Source: Streptomyces sp. MNU76 (lineage in GTDB: Bacteria; Actinomycetota; Actinomycetes; Streptomycetales; Streptomycetaceae). Taken from it: a stretch of 64,000 bases of DNA. Below the pieces are notes generated by a model that worked only from the letters and a program-made list of their open reading frames with translations, was not told where the DNA came from and did no database searches. The stretch's first letter is position 1; each line of letters starts with the position of its first letter. Shown piece after piece: positions 58,932-64,000 of the stretch. The position numbers were made by a program, and so were the translations under genes. The stretch lies in assembly GCF_020982545.1 (NCBI RefSeq), contig NZ_JAJKLK010000021.1:407587-471586 (forward strand), given 5' to 3'.

Positions 58932-59338
58932 GAGACACACACCTCCGGCAGCCGAGGTTCGACAGGAGTGCCCGACAGGAGATGCGCAGTCCCGAGCCAG
59001 GGGAGGGAACCCGACGGTGATCACGAGAACTCACGGCAGGAGTCCGCCGCACAGGTCACCCGGGCGCACGACGCGGCCGAGCACCCCCTCCGCATGGCCA
59101 CGCTCCGCAATCAATTGTCACCCAAAGCGAGCATTCGCCGCACCCCTTTCCCATGACCGCCACCCCGCACCGGAAGCGCACCTCAGCGGACGCCCGCCTT
59201 CCCAACCCCACCGAGCGCCCGCGCCGTTTCGCTCCCGCCGCGCCGCCCTCCTGTCACCCGCGCCCGCCCGCCGCTCGGCGCCCGGATGCAGCCGCGCCTC
59301 CCTTTGACGACGCCCCGCCCCTGCGCAATATTCATCAC
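58932..59338. other. Divergent intergenic region, SulP / ABC exporter
   Basis: 407 bases with no gene I can support. It includes a lower-GC island around CAATCAATTGTCACCC (59108-59123), which may contain the SulP promoter, and ends at an 18-bp palindrome over the exporter start. Confidence 0.5.
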
Positions 59339-59347
59339 ATGATGAAT
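59330..59347. promoter_or_regulatory. 18-bp palindrome overlapping the ABC exporter start
   Basis: ATTCATCA-CA-TGATGAAT is perfect apart from the two central bases and covers both candidate ATG codons (59339, 59342). With no ribosome site present, a leaderless mRNA with its operator over the start is likely. The repressor is not encoded nearby. Confidence 0.65.
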
Positions 59348-60176
59348 TACCTTCCGGAGACTCCACCTCCACCCCGACCCCGCGCCCCCTCCACGCCCCG
59401 CCGTCCACGCCCAGGCCCTCACCGTCGCCCGAGGCCCCCGCACGGTCCTCCGCAACCTCGACTTCGTCGTCCCCCCAGGCCAGATCACCGGCCTCCTGGG
59501 CCCCTCCGGTTGCGGCAAATCAACCCTGATGCGAGCGATCGTCGGCACCCAGGCCAAGGTCACCGGCACCCTCGACGTCCTCGGCCGACCCGCAGGCGAC
59601 GCCACCCTCCGCTCCCGCATCGGCTACGTCACCCAGGCCCCCTCCGTCTACGACGACCTGACCGTCCGCCAGAACCTCGCCTACTTCGCCGCGATCCTCG
59701 ACCCCGGCCGCGCCGCCGCCGACCGCCGCGACGAGAACGTCACCCGGGCCATCGCCGACGTGGCCCTCACCACCCACGCCGACGCCCTCGCCGGCAAGCT
59801 CTCCAGCGGCCAGCGCAGCCGCGTCTCCCTGGCCGTGGCCCTCCTCGGCACACCCGAACTCCTGGTCCTCGACGAGCCCACCGTCGGCCTCGACCCCGTC
59901 CTGCGCCGTGAGCTCTGGACCCTCTTCGACACCATCGCCGCCGAGCGCCGCGCCACCCTCCTGATCTCCTCCCACGTCATGGACGAGGCCGAGCGCTGCC
60001 ACCGCCTCCTCCTCATGCGCGAGGGCGAGATCCTCGCCGACGACACCCCCGAGGCCCTCCGCACCCGCACCCACACGGAAACGGTCGAAGCGGCCTTCCT
60101 CCACCTCGTCGACGAGGCCACCGCGACCACGCCCCCAGCCGCGACCGACACACACCGGAAGGAGCCGACGCGATGA
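59339..60176 (+). CDS. ABC transporter ATP-binding protein (drug-exporter type)
   Basis: The nucleotide-binding domain has Walker A GPSGCGKST, Q-loop YVTQAPSVYDDLT, signature LSSGQRSR, Walker B LLVLDEPTVGLD and switch His in SSHVMDEAERC. It matches DrrA/ABC-2 type exporters. The frame is open from about 59360; the start MMNYLPETPP lies in another frame, and removing one C from the CCCC run at 59394-59397 joins the two (STPAVHAQALTVARGP). The stop overlaps the permease start (ATGA). If uncorrected, the first in-frame ATG is 59529, which would lose Walker A. Confidence 0.85.
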
Positions 60177-60990
60177 CGACGACACCGAACACGGACGTGG
60201 CCCCCACGCCCCGCAGCCCTCGATCTCCCACCCCACACCCCACTCCAGGGCCCTCAGCTACTCCCGCACGACCGCCACCGCCGCCCGAGTCCTCCGCCAA
60301 CTCGGCCACGACCCGCGCACGATCGCCCTGATGCTCCTCATCCCGTGCGTGATGCTCTTCCTCCTCCGCTACGTCTTCGACGGCAACCCACGCGTCTTCG
60401 ACTCCATCGGCGCCTCACTCCTCGGCATCTTCCCGCTGATCACGATGTTCCTGGTGACCTCGATCGCGACCCTGCGCGAACGCACCTCCGGCACCCTGGA
60501 ACGCCTCCTCTCCATGCCCCTCGGCAAGGGAGACCTCATCGCCGGCTACGCCCTGGCCTTCGGCACCCTGGCGATCATCCAGTCCGCCCTCGCCACCGGT
60601 CTGGCCCTCTGGTTCCTCGACCTGGACGTCATCGGCTCACCCTGGCTCCTCCTGATCGTCGCCCTCCTCGACGCCCTGCTGGGCACCGCCCTCGGTCTCT
60701 TCGTCTCGGCCTTCGCCTCCTCCGAGTTCCAGGCCGTCCAGTTCATGCCGGCCGTGATCTTCCCCCAGCTCCTGCTCTGCGGCCTGTTCACCCCGCGCCC
60801 CGAGATGCACCCCGCGCTGGAAGCCATCTCCAACGTCCTCCCCATGTCGTACGCCGTCGACGGCATGAACGAAGTCCTGCTGCACGGCGACATGACCGCC
60901 ACCTTCGTCCGCGACGTCGCGATCGTCGCCGGCTGCGCCCTGCTGGTCCTGACCCTGGGAGCGGCCACCCTGCGCCGCCGGACGACCTGA
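60173..60990 (+). CDS. ABC-2 type transporter permease (N-terminal frameshift)
   Basis: Six hydrophobic segments from 60331 on (MLLIPCVMLFLLRYVFDG, IFPLITMFLVTSIATLRERTSGTLERLLSMPL, ALWFLDLDVIGS, AVQFMPAVIFPQLLLCGLF) are typical of ABC-2 export permeases; RERTSGTLERLL is the family signature. The gene should begin at the ATG at 60173, coupled to the ATPase stop, with MTTTPNTDVAP. One G missing near 60248-60250 ends that frame at 60331. Restored, the protein is about 272 residues. Confidence 0.8.
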
Positions 60991-61103
60991 CGGCCACCGA
61001 GCCCATGCCCGACGTTCCGCCCACCGGACACGGCAGCCGGACGCCCGCCCCTGGTGCGAGGATGGCCCCAGGACGACGCACCCCCCCGGAGGGCACCCGC
61101 ACC

Positions 61104-61916
61104 ATGAGCCAGAAAGTCGCAGTCCTCGGCACCGGCAAGATCGGCGAGGCCCTGCTCAGTGGCATGATCCGAGCCGGCTGGGCGCCCGCGGACCTCCTGG
61201 TCACCGCCCGCCGACCCGAGCGCGCCGAGGAACTCCGCACCCGCTACGGCGTCACCCCGGTCACCAACGCCGAGGCGGCGAAGACCGCGGACACGCTCAT
61301 CCTCACGGTCAAGCCCCAGGACATGGCCACTCTCCTCGACGAACTGGCCCCGCACACCCCCGCCGACCGCCTGGTCGTCAGCGGCGCGGCGGGCATCCCC
61401 ACCTCCTTCTTCGAGGAGCGCCTGGCCGCCGGCACCCCCGTCGTCCGTGTCATGACGAACACCCCTGCCCTCGTCGACGAGGCCATGTCCGTGATCTCCG
61501 CGGGCAGCCACGCGAGTGAGGCCGACCTCGCGCATGCCGAGGAGATCTTCGGCGCCGTCGGCAAGACGCTCCGCGTCCCCGAGTCCCAGCAGGACGCCTG
61601 TACCGCCCTCTCCGGCTCCGGCCCGGCGTACTTCTTCTACCTGGTCGAAGCCATGACCGACGCGGGCATCCTCCTCGGCCTGCCCCGGGACAAGGCCCAC
61701 GACCTGATCGTCCAGTCCGCCATCGGCGCGGCCACGATGCTCCGCGACAGCGGCGAACACCCCGTCAAGCTCCGCGAGAACGTCACCTCTCCCGCCGGCA
61801 CGACGATCAGCGCGATCCGCGAACTCGAGAACCACGGAGTACGCGCCGCACTGATCGCCGCACTGGAGGCCGCCCGCGACCGCAGCCGCGAACTGGCCTC
61901 CGGCAACAACAGCTGA
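61104..61916 (+). CDS. proC: Pyrroline-5-carboxylate reductase
   Basis: The 270-residue enzyme makes proline with NAD(P)H. It has the Rossmann motif VAVLGTGKIGEALLSGM, the LTVKPQDM loop, VRVMTNTPALVDEA and the C-terminal dimer helices with ALSGSGPAYFFYLVEA and NVTSPAGTT. The ATG at 61104 is the natural start; the upstream frame lies antisense to nothing but overlaps the permease in another frame. It is intact. Confidence 0.96.
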   Translation: MSQKVAVLGTGKIGEALLSGMIRAGWAPADLLVTARRPERAEELRTRYGVTPVTNAEAAKTADTLILTVKPQDMATLLDELAPHTPADRLVVSGAAGIPTSFFEERLAAGTPVVRVMTNTPALVDEAMSVISAGSHASEADLAHAEEIFGAVGKTLRVPESQQDACTALSGSGPAYFFYLVEAMTDAGILLGLPRDKAHDLIVQSAIGAATMLRDSGEHPVKLRENVTSPAGTTISAIRELENHGVRAALIAALEAARDRSRELASGNNS

Positions 61917-61928
61917 CGCCGCCCGCGG

Positions 61929-62924
61929 TCAACCGGCCAGAAGACCGATCGCCCGATACGCCTCATCCACCCTCGGTCGAGCCATCTCTCTGGCCTTCGC
62001 CGCACCCATCCGCAGCACCCCCTCCACATACGCAGGATCCGCGCACAACGCCTTGTGCCTCTCCTGTACGGGTCTGAGGAGCTCGACCACGGCCTCTGCG
62101 GTGTCCTTCTTCAGTGCTCCGTACGATTCATATACACCGCTCAGGTCCTCGGGGTTCCCACCCTCACAGGCCGCGAGGATCTCCAGCAGATTCGAGAGCC
62201 CCGGCCGCCCCTCCCGGTCGTACACGACGTCCCGCCCGCTGTCGGTCACGGCCCGCATGACCTTCTTCCGCACGACATCCGGTTCGTCCAGCAGATAGAC
62301 GATCCCCGGCCCGACGTCGTCCGTCTTCCCCATCTTCGACGTCGGGTCCTGCAGATTCATCACCCGCGCCCCGACCTTCGGCGGGGTGGCCCGGGGCACG
62401 ACGAACGTCTGCCCGTACCGCTGGTTGAACCGCACCGCGAGATCCCGCGTCAGCTCCACGTGCTGTTTCTGGTCGTCCCCGACCGGCACCTCGTCCGTCC
62501 CGTAGGCCAGGATGTCCGCCGCCATCAGCACCGGATACGTCAGCAGCGAGAGCCGGACACTCCCGCCCCGCTCCCGCTCCCGCGCCGCCTTCTCCTTGTA
62601 CTGGATCATGCGCCGCATCTCACCGTCCGTGGCCACGCACTCCAACAGGTACGAGAGCCGCGCGTGCTCGTCCACATGACTCTGCACGAAGACGGTGCAC
62701 AGCTCGGGATCCAGCCCCGACGCCAGCAACAGCGTCGCCGCCTGCCGGCTGAGTCTGCGCACCCGGGCAGGATCGTGGTCCACGGTCAGCGCGTGCAGGT
62801 CCACGACGCAGAACAGCGCGTCCGTCCGGTGCTGGTCGACCTCGGCCCACCGCCGCACGGCCCCCAGGTAGTTCCCCAGCGTCAGATGCCCTGTCGGCTT
62901 GATACCGCTGAAGACCCGTGTCAT
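61929..62924 (-). CDS. trpS: Tryptophanyl-tRNA synthetase (TrpRS1-like)
   Basis: The 331-residue class I synthetase has the HIGH-type motif as TGHLTLGN, the KMSKS-type motif as SKMGKT, and GDDQKQHVELTRDLA. GGAGG is present before the ATG. In S. coelicolor one of two TrpRS enzymes is an inducible, indolmycin-resistant form controlled by attenuation. The leader here has the same design, so this is probably that auxiliary enzyme. It is convergent with proC (12-base gap). Confidence 0.93.
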   Translation of the reverse strand: MTRVFSGIKPTGHLTLGNYLGAVRRWAEVDQHRTDALFCVVDLHALTVDHDPARVRRLSRQAATLLLASGLDPELCTVFVQSHVDEHARLSYLLECVATDGEMRRMIQYKEKAARERERGGSVRLSLLTYPVLMAADILAYGTDEVPVGDDQKQHVELTRDLAVRFNQRYGQTFVVPRATPPKVGARVMNLQDPTSKMGKTDDVGPGIVYLLDEPDVVRKKVMRAVTDSGRDVVYDREGRPGLSNLLEILAACEGGNPEDLSGVYESYGALKKDTAEAVVELLRPVQERHKALCADPAYVEGVLRMGAAKAREMARPRVDEAYRAIGLLAG

Positions 62925-62987
62925 CTCTCCACCTCCTGATCAGGACCGCCGCCACCGGGCGGCCGACCCTCAGAGGGGACAAACGAG

Positions 62988-63048
62988 AACGGCCGCCAGG
63001 GCGGCGGCCGTTGAGTACATACGTGTGTACGGCCGCCGTCAGGCGGCC
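62988..63048 (-). promoter_or_regulatory. trpS transcription attenuator
   Basis: On the minus strand four complementary segments follow the leader Trp codons. 1:2 is 63042-63048 with 63031-63037; 2:3 is 63029-63038 with 63002-63011 (10 bp perfect); 3:4 is 63003-63012 with 62988-62997 (10 bp, 5-base loop), the terminator. Stems 2:3 and 3:4 are mutually exclusive. A ribosome stalled on the Trp codons would cover segment 1 and favour 2:3, letting transcription continue. Confidence 0.85.
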
Positions 63049-63080
63049 CACCACTGCTGGCGACACGTACGTGTAGTCAT
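63039..63080 (-). CDS. trpS leader peptide with tandem Trp codons
   Basis: ATG at 63080 encodes MTTRTCRQQWWAA and a TGA at 63039-63041. Trp-Trp are at residues 10-11 (63048-63053), directly before the pause hairpin. There is no ribosome site, but TAGCCT (63088-63093) lies 7 bases before the ATG as a possible -10, so the mRNA may be leaderless. The peptide's role is to time translation against hairpin choice. Confidence 0.85.
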   Translation of the reverse strand: MTTRTCRQQWWAA

Positions 63081-63121
63081 GCGGGCCAGGCTACGCCCGC
63101 GAGAGGCCGATCGGCAGCGAG

Positions 63122-63150
63122 TTGACACACCCCGAGCCGATACGTAGTGT
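63122..63150 (+). promoter_or_regulatory. Consensus promoter upstream of the rRNA operon
   Basis: TTGACA (63122-63127), a 17-base spacer and TAGTGT (63145-63150) form a near-perfect vegetative promoter facing the 16S gene, 610 bases upstream. It overlaps the region upstream of the divergent trpS leader. Confidence 0.8.
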
Positions 63151-63249
63151 TCTCCGGGTTGTCCGACGTGAGCGCCGACCTCGGTCGGTCCCCGGACAGC
63201 CATTCCGCAGGTAACCACCAACAATCGACGATCCGTCGTCGTGCCTTGG

Positions 63250-63500
63250 TATACGAATTTGCGAAATGAGGAATCCGCGTTCGAAAGGACGCAGCCCCCG
63301 ATTAGCTCGGGAGCCAGGAATCCGCTAAAGTCTCACTCGTCGGAACGGCCCAACAGCCGCGAAGACAACTCCCGCTGACTGGGAATCAGGCCCGAAAGGA
63401 TCTGATAGAGTCGGAACCGCCGGAAAGGGAAACGCGGAAGCGGAAACCTGGAAAGCACCGAGGAAATCGGATCCGAAAACGATCTGATAGAGTCGGAAAC
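63250..63500 (+). promoter_or_regulatory. Array of further rRNA promoter -10 elements
   Basis: TATACG (63250), TAAAGT (63326), TAGAGT (63406) and TAGAGT (63488) recur every 76-82 bases. The last two are embedded in an 18-base direct repeat, GATCTGATAGAGTCGGAA (63399-63416 and 63481-63498), with an extended TGA before the -10; the TAAAGT site also has TCGGAAC just downstream. Streptomyces rRNA operons are known to have several tandem promoters. Confidence 0.65.
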
Positions 63501-63759
63501 GCAAGACAGCAAGACCGAAGGGAAACTGCCCGGAGGAAAGCCCGAGAACAGCTTGGGTGAGTACAAAGGAAGCGTCCGTTCCTTGAGAACTCAACAGCGT
63601 GCCAAAAATCAACGCCAGATATGTTGATACCCCGTTCCCAGCCGATTCCGGTTGGGGCGAGGTTCCTTTGAAACAAACACAGCGAGGATGCTGTGAACCA
63701 TCGGACTATTCCTCCGGTGGTTCCGCTCTCGTGTGTGTGCACCGGATTACCGGTAAACA
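63501..63759 (+). other. 16S rRNA leader region
   Basis: Leader with TTGAGAACTCAA (63583-63594), an ATCAAC/GTTGAT stem near 63609-63629, a boxA-like TTCCTTTGAAAC near 63664, and an AACCATCGG/CCGGTGGTT stem (63697-63723). The order matches the pre-16S processing region of streptomycetes. There is no protein gene. Confidence 0.7.
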
Positions 63760-64000
63760 TTCACGGAGAGTTTGATCCTGGCTCAGGACGAACGCTGGCG
63801 GCGTGCTTAACACACGCAAGTCGAACGATGAACCACTTCGGTGGGGATTAGTGGCGAACGGGTGAGTAACACGTGGGCAATCTGCCTTCACTCTGGGACA
63901 AGCCCTGGAAACGGGGTCTAATACCGGATACAACCACTGGGGGCATCTCTTGGTGGTGGAAAGCTCCGGCGGTGAAGGATGAGCCCGCGGCCTATCAGCT
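63760..64000 (+). rRNA. 16S ribosomal RNA (5' end, partial)
   Basis: The sequence begins near TTCACGGAGAGTTTGATC and continues GGCTCAGGACGAACGCTGG, the universal 16S 5' end. It runs on through GGTGAGTAACACGTGGGCAA and the V2 loop with a Streptomyces-type GGGGGCATC insert, and is cut by the window edge. The exact first base is uncertain by a few positions. Confidence 0.95.

Overview
The window is high-GC actinobacterial DNA and reads as a Streptomyces chromosome. It carries a Streptomyces-type 16S start at the right end, GTG/TTG starts, Lsr2, the sigE-cseABC envelope-stress operon, the radA-disA pair and the nusA-infB operon. There are no tRNAs, insertion sequences, prophage genes, CRISPR arrays or biosynthetic clusters. 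It is mostly core genome with regulatory and membrane genes.

Layout. (1) 1-17.8 kb: end of a sulfotransferase gene, an AI-2E-type permease, a GH31 glycosidase under a LacI repressor with two palindromic operators, an acyl-CoA dehydrogenase, a secreted lamin-tail protein, the isoprenoid block dxr / site-2 protease / ispG, two GNAT acetyltransferases, proS, and a leftward trio (lipoprotein, ferritin-like protein, degenerate aminoglycoside-kinase-like protein). (2) 17.9-22.16 kb: rimP-nusA-ylxR-infB. infB stops just after its GTPase core. (3) 22.17-30.5 kb: coaX, two hypothetical genes, a BlaI-like regulator, an N-acetylglutamate synthase-like GNAT, lsr2, an SCO3374-family gene, clpC and an M23 peptidase. 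(4) 30.6-37 kb: a TetR/MFS divergon with a double operator, then sigE-cseA-cseB-cseC. (5) 37-48 kb: mutY, a flavin monooxygenase gene, a Ser/Gly-rich membrane protein, disA-radA, a secreted hydrolase, a sigma-like/BACON membrane protein and a Cys-rich protein. (6) 48-57 kb: a Ppx/GppA phosphatase, an isomerase-TetR reading frame, ilvD, a Ser/Thr kinase with a PQQ propeller, small SH3 and membrane proteins and a methyltransferase. (7) 57-64 kb: a broken SulP transporter, an ABC exporter, proC, trpS with a Trp-codon attenuator, and the promoter region and 5' end of a 16S rRNA gene.

Three things stand out. First, infB joins coaX directly. From memory of Streptomyces maps these blocks lie far apart (SCO5706 and SCO3380 regions in S. 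coelicolor), so this is a rearrangement or, more likely, an assembly join. Second, from about 17 kb rightwards many genes, including essential ones, carry single-base indels, mostly in G/C runs. Most apparent pseudogenes here are probably base-calling errors. Third, at least twelve copies of a hairpin-forming intergenic repeat are scattered between genes.

The best regulatory finding is the trpS leader: a 13-residue peptide with tandem Trp codons followed by mutually exclusive hairpins. The most unusual protein architectures are the sigma-like/zinc-motif/TM/BACON protein at 45.2 kb and the kinase-fold protein at 15.8 kb that lacks its catalytic residues.
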